Of a stretch of DNA of 64,000 bases, positions 53,434 through 63,999 are shown piece after piece. The notes under the pieces were generated by a model that was given only the letters and a program-made list of their open reading frames with translations, had not been told where the DNA came from and did not search any database. Both the position numbers and the translations under genes were made by a program. Each line of letters opens with the position of its first letter. Position 1 is the stretch's first letter. This stretch comes from Hyphomicrobiales bacterium (lineage in GTDB: Bacteria; Pseudomonadota; Alphaproteobacteria; Rhizobiales; Rhizobiaceae), in the NCBI GenBank assembly GCA_900473915.1, contig UCNG01000020.1, forward strand, positions 125,221-189,220. The letters are read 5' to 3'.

Positions 53434-54693
53434 ATGGCAGCGGGAAATTGGAAGCGTAGCCTGAAGATTGCTCTCGGACTGGTTGCCAGTCTTGCCATTT
53501 CTCCCGCCATCGCCGCGCCCTCGAAGGCACAGATCGAAAGCCAGTATCGCAACTGGCTCGAAAAGGATCTCTGGCCGGAAGCGAAGGCGGCAGGTGTGTC
53601 CCGCGCCGTGTTCGATCAGGCTTTCGCGGGTGTCTCGATCAACTGGAAACTGCCCGATCTCGTCATTCCCGGCGAAAAGCCTTCGACGCCGAAAGAGCAG
53701 AAACAGGCTGAATTCGGTGCACCAGGCAAGTATTTCAATGCAAAGACCATGGCGTCGGTCACGAACGGCGGGCAGGCGCGCTACGGCCAATATGCCGGGC
53801 TGTTGAAGCGCATCGAACAGAAATATGGCGTTCCGGGGCCGATCCTGCTTGCCGTATGGGGCCGGGAATCCGGCTTCGGCACGGTGAAGATTCCCTATAA
53901 TGCCTATGAAGTTCTCGGCACCAAGGCCTTTATGGCGACCCGCAAGGACATGTTTCGCAAGGAGCTGATCGCCGCGCTCGAAATCGCTTCCAAGGGCTAT
54001 ATCGACGAAAGCGCCATGAAAAGCTCGTGGGCGGGCGCGCTCGGCCAGCCGCAATTCATGCCGACCTCCTATCTGAAACATGCCGTCGATTTCGATGGCG
54101 ACGGCAAGCGCGACATCTGGAATTCGGTGCCCGACACGCTCGCCTCCATCGCCAATTATTTGAAATTGCATGGCTGGCAGAAAGGGCGCGACTGGGGCTT
54201 TGAGGTCAATGTTCCGCAAAACCTGTCCTGCTCGCTGGAGGGGCCGGATCAGGGCAAGACGATAGGCGAATGGGCGAAGCTCGGCGTCACCAGGGTGAAT
54301 GGCAAGCCATTTCCGGCCAATGAAATGAAGGGCGAGGGGTTTCTGCTCATGCCTGCCGGTCGCTACGGCCCGGCCTTCGTGGTGAGCCCGAATTTCTATG
54401 TGCTCAAGGACTATAATATGAGCGATCTCTATGCGCTCTTTATCGGCCATGTCGGTGATCGCATCGCCTATGGCGCGGGCGATTTCAGCCGTGCATGGGG
54501 CGATGTCGGCTCCATGTATCGTTCCGATATTGGCGCAATGCAGAAGCGCATGCAGGCGCTGGGCTATGATGTCGGCAAGCCGGACGGGTTGCCCGGCTTC
54601 AAGACGCGCCGCTCCATCGGCCTGTGGCAGGCCAGGAACGGCATGGCTTCCACCTGCTTCCCGCAACCGGAATTGCTGCGTCAGATTCGCTGA
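53434..54693 (+). CDS. MltB-like lytic murein transglycosylase with peptidoglycan-binding domain
   Basis: Periplasmic enzyme cleaving glycan strands with formation of anhydromuropeptides. The 419-residue product has a signal peptide (IALGLVASLAISPAIAA), an SLT_2/GH103 catalytic domain with the probable catalytic Glu in WGRESGFGTVKIPYNAYEV and GALGQPQFMPTSYLKHAVDF, and a C-terminal PG_binding_1 repeat (MQKRMQALGYDVGKPDGLPG). ATG at 53434 after TTTGGAG. Its end overlaps the convergent LysR gene by 13 bases. Confidence 0.9.
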   Translation: MAAGNWKRSLKIALGLVASLAISPAIAAPSKAQIESQYRNWLEKDLWPEAKAAGVSRAVFDQAFAGVSINWKLPDLVIPGEKPSTPKEQKQAEFGAPGKYFNAKTMASVTNGGQARYGQYAGLLKRIEQKYGVPGPILLAVWGRESGFGTVKIPYNAYEVLGTKAFMATRKDMFRKELIAALEIASKGYIDESAMKSSWAGALGQPQFMPTSYLKHAVDFDGDGKRDIWNSVPDTLASIANYLKLHGWQKGRDWGFEVNVPQNLSCSLEGPDQGKTIGEWAKLGVTRVNGKPFPANEMKGEGFLLMPAGRYGPAFVVSPNFYVLKDYNMSDLYALFIGHVGDRIAYGAGDFSRAWGDVGSMYRSDIGAMQKRMQALGYDVGKPDGLPGFKTRRSIGLWQARNGMASTCFPQPELLRQIR

Positions 54694-55562
54694 ATGAGAT
54701 CGGCAAAAGCCTGCAAGGCTTTGGTCCTGTAGCGGTCATTGTGCTGAAGCATGAGAAACTGGCGTTGCGGGAGAGCAAAGTCGGCCTTTACCAGTGTTCC
54801 CGCCGTCAGATGCGGCGCGGCGACAAGCTCCGATATGGCGGTCACATAATCGCCGGAGCGCACCGCCGAACAGATGGCTTCGTTGGAGGGCAGTTCCAGC
54901 GCCACATGCAGCCGCGCCGGATTGTAGCCGGAAGCGCGCATGGCGTCCTCGAAAACGCTGCGCGTTCCAGAACCCTGCTCGCGCAAAATCCATCTTCCTT
55001 CAAAAAGCCTGTCCCAGTTCAGCTTCCCACCGCCTGCCCAGTCATGGTCGGGACGCGCCACCAGAATAAGCTGATCGCTCGCAACCTTGGTGATCGATAG
55101 CGACGGTGCCTGCACCGCTCCTTCCACGAGGCCGATATCGGCAACGCCTTCCTCTGTCGCCTGGGTCACGCTTTCCGTGTTTCCGAGCGTCAGCCGCACA
55201 TCGATCAGCGGATAGGCAGCGTGAAATCGCGCCAGAAAGGGCGGCAGCCAGTAGCTTGCAATGGTCTGGCTGGCATGGATGGCGAGAATGCCGCGCTTGC
55301 CGCCGCCAAGTTCCGACAGCATACGCTCGGCGGAACGCGCGCGGGCAAGCGTGGCCCGCGCCTCATCCAGAAACATGCGTCCATCGCCGGTCAGCTCGAT
55401 CCGCCGTCCGATGCGGTTGAAGAGGGTCGCGCCGTAGCGGTCTTCCATCGTGCGGATGGCCGAACTGACCGCCGAAGGGGTCAGATGCAGGGCTTCCGAG
55501 GCTCGGGTGAGGTGCTCACGCTCGGCAACTTCTATGAAAATTCGCAGTTGTTCCAGTGTCAT
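54681..55562 (-). CDS. LysR-type regulator, YeiE-like
   Basis: Helix-turn-helix regulator with effector domain, 293 residues from MTLEQLRIFIEVAEREHLTR. The recognition region is ASEALHLTPSAVSSAIRTME. Divergent from yeiH, as YeiE is from YeiH in E. coli, where it controls sulfite and iron-related responses; that function is inferred. An ATG four codons upstream (55574) is possible. Overlaps the convergent transglycosylase gene by 13 bases. Confidence 0.85.
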   Translation of the reverse strand: MTLEQLRIFIEVAEREHLTRASEALHLTPSAVSSAIRTMEDRYGATLFNRIGRRIELTGDGRMFLDEARATLARARSAERMLSELGGGKRGILAIHASQTIASYWLPPFLARFHAAYPLIDVRLTLGNTESVTQATEEGVADIGLVEGAVQAPSLSITKVASDQLILVARPDHDWAGGGKLNWDRLFEGRWILREQGSGTRSVFEDAMRASGYNPARLHVALELPSNEAICSAVRSGDYVTAISELVAAPHLTAGTLVKADFALPQRQFLMLQHNDRYRTKALQAFADLIQRI

Positions 55563-55660
55563 AGCTACAATCATTCGATTTTATCGAATGAAATATGCCA
55601 TATAATGAAATGGAATGAACAGCAGAAATCAGGCATCTGATCGGAAAATATTTCTCATAG

Positions 55661-55706
55661 GAGCATTTCCAGCAAAAGTGCGAAGCGGTTTTGCGTAGGA
55701 CAATGC
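55661..55706 (+). repeat. Dispersed intergenic palindrome overlapping the yeiH start
   Basis: GAGCATTTCCAGCAAAAGTG, then CGAAGCGGTTTTGCGTAGG, then ACAATGCG. Same family as the copies at 28486 and 53356. The possible yeiH ATG at 55703 lies in its right end. Confidence 0.75.
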
Positions 55707-56749
55707 GAATGAAAACCATCAGAATTGAAATGCCAAAAATGACATACTCCAAAATCCAGAACATCCTCCCCGGACTTGGCTTGAGCATTGCCGTCACCGC
55801 CGCGGCGCTGGCGCTGGAAAAAATCGAGGAGCATTATGCGGGGCGGGCGTGGCTGGAAGCTCTTGTTATCGCCATTCTTTTGGGAACGGCGGTGCGAAGC
55901 CTGGCGCGCCCCGGCCCGCGCTTCAGCAAGGGCATCAATTTCTCGGCCAAGCTGCTTCTGGAAATCGCCGTCGTGCTGCTCGGAGCCTCGATCAGCGCCA
56001 GCGCGGTCATCGAGGCTGGTTCCGGCCTCATTTTCGGCATTGCGGCGGTGGTCGCCGTGGCAATCACCTTGAGCTACGGCATCGGGCGTCTGCTGAAGCT
56101 GCCCCATCGCATGGCGGCGCTGGTTGCGTGCGGCAATTCCATCTGCGGTAACTCGGCTATCGCCGCCACAGCTCCGGTCATTGGCGCGGGCAGCGAGGAT
56201 GTGGCGGCTTCCATCGCCTTCACCGCGATTCTTGGTGTTGTCGTTGTGCTGCTCCTGCCGCTGCTGGTGCCGCTTTTGGGCCTGTCACACACGCAATATG
56301 GCGTTCTGGCGGGGCTGACCGTCTATGCCGTCCCGCAGGTTCTGGCGGCTACCGCGCCGGTCGCAACGGTCAGCGTGCAATTGGGTACGCTGGTGAAGCT
56401 CGTGCGCGTGCTCATGCTGGGGCCTGTCATTCTTGTTCTCGCGCTTCTTGCCGGAAACAAGGATGCGAACGCCAAGCCCGGCTTCTTCCAGCTTGTGCCA
56501 TGGTTCATCATCGGCTTTCTGGGCATGATGGCGCTGCATTCACTGCATCTGATACCCGAAGCGCTGTTGCCCGGCATTCAATATGCCTCGACCATCCTCA
56601 CTATCATTTCGATGGCGGCTCTCGGCCTTGGCGTCGATGTGCGCTCCGTGGCCGCAGCCGGTGGCCGCGTGACATTGACCGCCATTCTCTCCCTGCTTGC
56701 GCTTGGCTTCATCAGTCTCGGGCTTATCCATATGCTGGGCATCGCCTGA
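55703..56749 (+). CDS. yeiH: YeiH-like membrane protein (UPF0324)
   Basis: Polytopic inner-membrane protein, 348 residues from ATG at 55703 (after TAGGA), with about ten hydrophobic segments. Family blocks are LLGTAVRSL, LLEIAVVLLGASISASA, CGNSICGNSAIAA and ALGLGVDVRSV. E. coli YeiH is controlled by YeiE and linked to sulfite tolerance; transport function is inferred. Other starts at 55709 and 55739 are possible, since no site has a convincing ribosome binding sequence, and the start lies in a palindromic repeat. Confidence 0.8.
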   Translation: MRMKTIRIEMPKMTYSKIQNILPGLGLSIAVTAAALALEKIEEHYAGRAWLEALVIAILLGTAVRSLARPGPRFSKGINFSAKLLLEIAVVLLGASISASAVIEAGSGLIFGIAAVVAVAITLSYGIGRLLKLPHRMAALVACGNSICGNSAIAATAPVIGAGSEDVAASIAFTAILGVVVVLLLPLLVPLLGLSHTQYGVLAGLTVYAVPQVLAATAPVATVSVQLGTLVKLVRVLMLGPVILVLALLAGNKDANAKPGFFQLVPWFIIGFLGMMALHSLHLIPEALLPGIQYASTILTIISMAALGLGVDVRSVAAAGGRVTLTAILSLLALGFISLGLIHMLGIA

Positions 56750-56835
56750 TGGCATAAATCGACACCGCAATAATTGCGATTGTTGCGGGCTTGAGAACAT
56801 GGTGCGATGCGGCAACCAACAAGTGAGAGGTTGCC

Positions 56836-57351
56836 ATGGCCCTGTTGCCGCTTACCATGATCCCCGACCCGCTTCTGCGAAAGACGTCCCTGCCTGTCGA
56901 AGCCATTGATGACGGCATCCGTCAGCTTGCACGGGACATGCTCGAAACGATGTATGAGGTATCCGGCGCGGGCCTCGCCGCCGTGCAGGTTGGAAGGCTC
57001 CTGCGCCTGACTACGGTCGATGTGGAATATCGCAATGGCGAGCGTAACCCCATCATAGCCATCAACCCTGAAATCATCGCCGCGTCAGAGGAAAAAAGCA
57101 GCTACGATGAGGGCTGCCTGTCTGTCGGGGCTTCCTACCGCGGCTCGGTTTCACGCCCTGCGCGGATCACTGTTTCCTATACGGACCTGGAGGGCGAAAG
57201 GCGCATACTTGATGCCGAGGGGCTTCTGGCCACCTGTTTCCAGCATGAAATCGACCATATGAACGGCGTGCTCTTTCTCGATCATCTGACAGCGGAAAAG
57301 CGCGAGGAAATACTGGAGAAAGTGGGGACGCAGGTCATGCCAGATGCCTGA
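56836..57351 (+). CDS. def: Peptide deformylase-like protein
   Basis: Metalloenzyme removing formyl from N-terminal methionine. The 171-residue product has motif 1 GAGLAAVQVG, motif 2 EGCLSV (Cys94) and motif 3 QHEIDHMNG (His137, Glu138, His141). All metal ligands are present, so it should be active. Position 50 is Val where E. coli has Thr and many have Pro. Rhizobiales often have more than one copy, so this may be the secondary deformylase. Confidence 0.88.
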   Translation: MALLPLTMIPDPLLRKTSLPVEAIDDGIRQLARDMLETMYEVSGAGLAAVQVGRLLRLTTVDVEYRNGERNPIIAINPEIIAASEEKSSYDEGCLSVGASYRGSVSRPARITVSYTDLEGERRILDAEGLLATCFQHEIDHMNGVLFLDHLTAEKREEILEKVGTQVMPDA

Positions 57352-57405
57352 AGAATCACGGAGGATGAAACCCCGTTTCGGGCATCCGTGACCAATGGCA
57401 AAAGA

Positions 57406-57431
57406 AAAAGCCCGCCGAAAAGCGGGCTTTT
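57406..57431. terminator. Terminator between def and rpsA
   Basis: AAAAGCCCGC (57406-57415) pairs with GCGGGCTTTT (57422-57431) around CGAAAA. The minus-strand copy runs into T-rich sequence, so it probably ends rpsA; the plus strand has CTTTTCC. Confidence 0.85.
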
Positions 57432-57457
57432 CCATGTTCGGTCGAAACCGGAAAAGA

Positions 57458-59158
57458 TTAGTTCTTTTCCTGCTTCTTCAGCGCGGCGCCGAGGATGTCG
57501 CCGAGCGAAGCGCCGGAGTCGGACGAACCGTACTGAGCGACAGCTTCCTTTTCTTCAGCGATTTCAAGCGCCTTGATCGAGACCTGCAGCTTGCGGGTCT
57601 TCTTGTCGAAGGCGATGACGCGGGCGTCGACCTTCTGACCGACCGTGAAGCGTTCCGGACGCTGTTCGTCGCGGTCACGCGACAGATCCGAACGCTTGAT
57701 GAAGCTTTCCAGATCGTGGTCGACGAGACGGACTTCGAGGCCACCGTCGGTAACGGCAGTCACTTCGCAGGTCACAACGGCGTTCTTGCGCAGTTCGCCG
57801 GAAGCTGCTGCTTCGCCGACCTTGTCGCCGGAAAGCTGCTTGATGCCGAGCGAGATGCGTTCCTTCTCGACGTCAACGTCGAGAACGACAGCCTTGACGA
57901 CTTCACCCTTGTTGTACTCTTCGATGACCTGTTCGCCCGGACGATTCCAGTCGAGGTCGGAGAGGTGAACCATGCCGTCAACGTCGCCGTCGAGGCCGAT
58001 GAACAGGCCGAATTCGGTCTTGTTCTTGACTTCGCCTTCAACAACGGTGCCGACAGGGTACTTCTGGGCAAAGGTCGTCCACGGATTGTCGAGGGTCTGC
58101 TTGAGGCCGAGCGAGATACGGCGCTTGACCGGATCAACTTCGAGCACAACGACTTCGACTTCCTGCGTGGTGGAAAGAATCTTGCCCGGATGGACATTCT
58201 TCTTGGTCCACGACATTTCGGAAACGTGGATGAGGCCTTCGATGCCCGGCTCGATTTCGACGAACGCACCGTAGTCGGTGATGTTCGTGACGGTGCCGGT
58301 GATCTTTTTGCCGATCGGGTACTTCGCGCCGATGCCATCCCAAGGATCGTTCTCGAGCTGCTTCATGCCGAGCGAGATACGATGGGTTTCCTGGTTGATG
58401 CGGATGATCTGCACCTTGACCGTCTGGCCGATGGTGAGGATTTCCGACGGATGGTTGACGCGGCGCCATGCCATGTCGGTCACGTGCAGCAGACCGTCGA
58501 TGCCGCCGAGGTCGACGAACGCACCGTAATCGGTGATGTTCTTGACGACGCCTTCAACGACCTGACCTTCTTCGAGGTTCTGGACGATTTCCGAACGCTG
58601 TTCCGCACGGCTTTCTTCAAGAACGGTACGGCGCGAGACAACGATGTTGCCGCGGCGCTTGTCCATCTTGAGGATTTCGAACGGCTGCGGGACGTGCATG
58701 AGCGGGGTGACGTCGCGGATCGGACGGATGTCGACCTGCGAACGCGGCAGGAAGGCAACAGCGCCGTCGAGGTCGACGGTGAAACCACCCTTGACCTGAT
58801 TGAAGATGACGCCGTCGACGCGCTCGCCATTGGCGAACTTCTGCTCGAGCTTGACCCAGCTTTCTTCACGGCGTGCTTTTTCGCGCGACAGGACAGCTTC
58901 GCCCAGAGCGTTTTCGATGCGCTCGACGTAAACTTCCACTTCGTCGCCCGGCTTCAGCGTGCCGTCCTTGCCCTTGGCGCCGAATTCCTTCAGCGGCACG
59001 CGGCCCTCGACCTTCAGACCGGCGTCGATGATCGCCATGTCCTTTTCAATGGCTACGATGCGGCCCTTGACGACATAACCTTCAGCAAGGTCGTTCGTGG
59101 CAAAGGATTCCGCCAGCAGCGATTCGAAATCTGCGAGGGATGGATTGAAATCTGACAT
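57458..59158 (-). CDS. rpsA: 30S ribosomal protein S1
   Basis: mRNA-binding protein of the small subunit with six S1 domains, 566 residues from MSDFNPSLADFESLL (ATG at 59158, ten bases after GAGGAG-like CCAGGAG). Repeated S1 segments such as GAFVDLGGIDGLLHVTDMAW, GAFVEIEPGIEGLIHVSEMS and GLFIGLDGDVDGMVHLSDLD are seen. The frame stays open ten codons upstream. A hairpin lies just before the ribosome binding site. Downstream of cmk in the cmk-rpsA order. Confidence 0.97.
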   Translation of the reverse strand: MSDFNPSLADFESLLAESFATNDLAEGYVVKGRIVAIEKDMAIIDAGLKVEGRVPLKEFGAKGKDGTLKPGDEVEVYVERIENALGEAVLSREKARREESWVKLEQKFANGERVDGVIFNQVKGGFTVDLDGAVAFLPRSQVDIRPIRDVTPLMHVPQPFEILKMDKRRGNIVVSRRTVLEESRAEQRSEIVQNLEEGQVVEGVVKNITDYGAFVDLGGIDGLLHVTDMAWRRVNHPSEILTIGQTVKVQIIRINQETHRISLGMKQLENDPWDGIGAKYPIGKKITGTVTNITDYGAFVEIEPGIEGLIHVSEMSWTKKNVHPGKILSTTQEVEVVVLEVDPVKRRISLGLKQTLDNPWTTFAQKYPVGTVVEGEVKNKTEFGLFIGLDGDVDGMVHLSDLDWNRPGEQVIEEYNKGEVVKAVVLDVDVEKERISLGIKQLSGDKVGEAAASGELRKNAVVTCEVTAVTDGGLEVRLVDHDLESFIKRSDLSRDRDEQRPERFTVGQKVDARVIAFDKKTRKLQVSIKALEIAEEKEAVAQYGSSDSGASLGDILGAALKKQEKN

Positions 59159-59171
59159 GAATACTCCTGGT

Positions 59172-59195
59172 GCATCCGGAAAATTCATCGGATGC
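59172..59195 (-). promoter_or_regulatory. Hairpin just upstream of the rpsA ribosome binding site
   Basis: GCATCCG and CGGATGC form a seven-base stem with a ten-base loop (59172-59195). The stem ends a few bases before the AGGAG of rpsA. In E. coli S1 represses its own mRNA through hairpins around the start region; similar use here is inference. Confidence 0.4.
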
Positions 59196-59373
59196 AGCGC
59201 CGGGGGTTAGTGTTGCGTTATGCCAGACCTCGGCCCCGTCTTTGCAGACAACCGGCGCGTGGAACGCGAAGTCAGGCTTTTCAGTATGAGTGCAGCCTAT
59301 ATAGGTCCGAACTCAGGATAATCCAGCTTTTCAGGGCACAAAGATATCCGAAAGGCTTGAAAACCTGCCGGAT

Positions 59374-61544
<2,171 letters not shown>

Positions 61545-61696
61545 TTATGCACCGGACAACACTATAAACGCGCTTAAGACTTGCCCCTTGCCATATGGTT
61601 CAGTGAGCAGCATGGTGATGGGCTGTATGCTTCGAGGCAGGCATCCCGGCGCGATATTTTGAATTTGTGTCCCCGTGCAAATTAACGAGGCTAGAC

Positions 61697-62086
61697 GTGG
61701 CAAAAGCTGAACTTGGTACCAAGCGTATCGACCCGGAAACGGGCAAGAAATTTTACGATCTCAATCGTGATCCGATCGTTTCGCCTTACACCGGCATTTC
61801 CTATCCGCGTTCCTATTTCGATTCCACGCTTGAAAGCCGTGTCGTTGAAGAGGAAACCGAAGAGGAAGAACTGGATACGGCACTGGAAAAGCCGGATTTC
61901 GTCTCGCTCGAGGATGCTGACGACGAAACCAAGGGCGGCGGCGACGATCTGCCGGATATCGACGACGACGATGTCGATCTGGGCGATGACGATGACGACA
62001 CCTTCCTCGAAGAAGAGGAAGACGAGGACGACGATATGTCGGGCATTCTCGGCGGTGGCGTCGGCGGCGACGACGAAGAAGGCTGA
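61697..62086 (+). CDS. TIGR02300-type acidic protein
   Basis: Small protein of 129 residues, starting with GTG at 61697 after AACGAGG. MAKAELGTKRIDPETGKKFY and the zinc-ribbon-like YDLNRDPIVSPYTGISYP are conserved in this alphaproteobacterial family. From about residue 50 it is almost all Asp and Glu (for example in DDDDVDLGDDDDDTFLEEE). Function unknown; the N-terminal part resembles short metal-binding modules but shows no clear cysteine set. The frame opens ten codons earlier without a good start. Confidence 0.85.
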   Translation: MAKAELGTKRIDPETGKKFYDLNRDPIVSPYTGISYPRSYFDSTLESRVVEEETEEEELDTALEKPDFVSLEDADDETKGGGDDLPDIDDDDVDLGDDDDDTFLEEEEDEDDDMSGILGGGVGGDDEEG

Positions 62087-62117
62087 TCCATTCAGCCGCT
62101 CCGGATATGATGCTTTT

Positions 62118-62145
62118 GCGAGGCGGCCTTCGGGTCGCCTCGTTT
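62118..62145 (+). terminator. Terminator after the acidic-protein gene
   Basis: CGAGGCG (62119-62125) pairs with CGCCTCG (62136-62142), followed by TTTCGTTT. Moderate strength. Confidence 0.6.
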
Positions 62146-62227
62146 CGTTTGGGCGCGTCTCGCATGGAAGACTGACGCGATCTGTGAATTATTTTTGGCA
62201 GATGTGAAAAGAGTTGCGATTTAGCTC

Positions 62228-62256
62228 TTGATCTTCTCGCGAACGCCATTTAATAA
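62228..62256 (+). promoter_or_regulatory. Probable promoter of tRNA-Ala
   Basis: TTGATC (62228-62233) and TAATAA (62251-62256) are separated by 17 bases, fitting a housekeeping -35/-10 pair. The tRNA begins 54 bases after the -10. Confidence 0.45.
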
Positions 62257-62309
62257 GCCGCCACACCGGGCAGCAAGTCCTGCCTGGCCCACCTCGAAAG
62301 AGGTCTGAT

Positions 62310-62385
62310 GGGGCCATAGCTCAGCTGGGAGAGCGCCTGCATGGCATGCAGGAGGTCAGCGGTTCGATCCCGCTTGGCTCCACCA
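62310..62385 (+). tRNA. tRNA-Ala, anticodon GGC
   Basis: 76 nucleotides including an encoded CCA. The acceptor stem GGGGCCA/TGGCTCC carries the G3:U70 pair, the universal alanine identity element. The anticodon loop is ATGGCAT with anticodon GGC (positions 34-36), reading GCC. The T-loop GGTTCGATCC is canonical. Confidence 0.98.
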
Positions 62386-62535
62386 AATCCTTCCTGAAAT
62401 TCCAGAAGACATACCCCTATCCATCGACGCGATATCTGTCCTCGGACAGACGTGTTCGTGCGTCAAAATGATCTCGGTGACATTTAACCGGGTTTTTCGG
62501 GCATATGCGCTCGACAAATCCCAAAAAGTTGGTAA

Positions 62536-63702
62536 GTGAATTTCCAAAGTATTTCAGCATGGCTATTTCGAATGAGCAGGCTTCCTGATTTCGATGGGCT
62601 GCGGTTTTTATTGTGTATCGGAATCGCCGTCTTTCATTTTTCTTTCCGCGTTCCGGTGAAGAATGAAGTGTTGACTGAATTTATATTAGCTTTTTCTTAT
62701 TTTACCGATATCTTCTTTATCGTTTCCGGGCTTTTTCTGGCAAGACGGCGAAATTATCTCTGGAGCTGGCCCCGATATGTTGCCTTTGTCGGAAAGCGGC
62801 TGGCGCGGATTTATCCGCTGCATGTGGCTGCTTTCTCGTGTTTCGCGCTGCTGTCCGCCCTCACGGCAGCGGGAATCCTGCATCCTCTGGGCAATCCCAG
62901 TACGAGCTGGCTCGATGGGGTGACCCAGCTCCTGCTGATCCACAATTGGGGATTGGGCAGCACGTCCTCCTATAATTATGTGAGCTGGTCCCTGAGCGCA
63001 CTTTTCGCCATGTATCTGGCGTTTCCCCTGTTCGACATGCTGACTCGCCGTTTCGGAAGCTGGGTTCTGGTCGGCGTCATCGTTGCGGCAATCGGCGGTG
63101 AATACTTGGCGCAGAAACTTGGCGTATTGTCGCTCACCCGCATACAAATATCCAATGTGGGCGTGTTCCGCACCTTGCCTTCCTTCCTCTTCGGGATGTG
63201 GCTTGCAAGGCGGGTGCATCCGCCCATGCCCGGCGCAGTCGTCAAAGGCCTGCTTGCCGTCTGCCTCGCCGTCTTTCTGTTCTGCCACCCGGAAAACGGA
63301 CCGGGGGAACCCCATACGCTGGAAGGCCCGTTACGGCTGGCATTCGTCTATACGGGCGTTTATGCACTCTATCTCGCATCCAGTCAGGGCATCTATACGC
63401 CGCTGCAATGGAGCGTGCTGGCAAAATTCTCCCGTTACAGCTTCGGCATCTTCATTCTGCATCCGCTGGTGGGGATGTTGTTTTTCCGGATAGCTCCCGA
63501 GCGTTGGAGCGAGACGACGGCGGGCGCGGTTCTGGTCATTTGTGGGGCTGCTGTTGCCAGCGTATTGATTGCGGCCGCCGCCTATCACCTGTTCGAGAAT
63601 CCGCTTCACCGCTGGCTGGTGAAAAGAATTGACACCTGGCTCGGCAGATACGAGCGCGGCTCTGCCGAAACCACGCAGGGCTGCCTGCCTGTCGTTCGAT
63701 AG
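62536..63702 (+). CDS. Acyltransferase 3 family membrane protein
   Basis: Integral membrane O-acyltransferase of the OafA/OpgC family, about 388 residues and ten membrane segments. DFDGLRFLLCIGIAVFHFSF holds the conserved His near the first helix; LARIYPLHVAAF and FSRYSFGIFILHPLVGMLFF are the other family blocks. Such proteins acylate polysaccharides or glucans at the cell surface; the acceptor is unknown. Start: GTG at 62536 is open, but ATG at 62572 (nearer the domain) is equally possible. Confidence 0.75.
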   Translation: MNFQSISAWLFRMSRLPDFDGLRFLLCIGIAVFHFSFRVPVKNEVLTEFILAFSYFTDIFFIVSGLFLARRRNYLWSWPRYVAFVGKRLARIYPLHVAAFSCFALLSALTAAGILHPLGNPSTSWLDGVTQLLLIHNWGLGSTSSYNYVSWSLSALFAMYLAFPLFDMLTRRFGSWVLVGVIVAAIGGEYLAQKLGVLSLTRIQISNVGVFRTLPSFLFGMWLARRVHPPMPGAVVKGLLAVCLAVFLFCHPENGPGEPHTLEGPLRLAFVYTGVYALYLASSQGIYTPLQWSVLAKFSRYSFGIFILHPLVGMLFFRIAPERWSETTAGAVLVICGAAVASVLIAAAAYHLFENPLHRWLVKRIDTWLGRYERGSAETTQGCLPVVR

Positions 63703-63720
63703 ACAGCCCTGCAGGGTCGG

Positions 63721-63999
63721 TCAGGCGGTGCGCGTCGTGCCGCTATCCTGCCGCATCAGATAGAGCGATGCACCGACGATGAGGGCCGCTCCCGGCCAGA
63801 AGTTGATGCCGGGCGTGGCGGCAAACACGATCCAGCCGAAAACAACATTGATCGGCAGTCGCAGATCGTCGAACGGCTGCAGATAAACCGCATCCGCGAT
63901 CGAATAGGCGGCAATCTGGAAATATTGCGCCAGGGCAGTGAAAGCGCCGATGACGATCAATATGGACCAGATCTCGACGCCGGGTGCGGTGATTGCCGA
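63721..63999 (-). CDS. EamA/DMT-family permease, 5' end outside window
   Basis: C-terminal part of a drug/metabolite-superfamily transporter of the EamA type. About 92 codons are visible, open to the window edge. The last three membrane segments are seen (IVIGAFTALAQYFQIAAYSI; PINVVFGWIVFAATP; WPGAALIVGASLYLM), as in the second EamA repeat. The polar tail is RQDSGTTRTA. Substrate unknown. Convergent with the acyltransferase gene, 18 bases apart. Confidence 0.78.
   Translation of the reverse strand, partial: SAITAPGVEIWSILIVIGAFTALAQYFQIAAYSIADAVYLQPFDDLRLPINVVFGWIVFAATPGINFWPGAALIVGASLYLMRQDSGTTRTA

Noticed and set aside
57395-59155. Plus-strand open frame of about 590 codons over rpsA
   Set aside because: Repetitive because it mirrors the repeated S1 domains; rpsA is certain.
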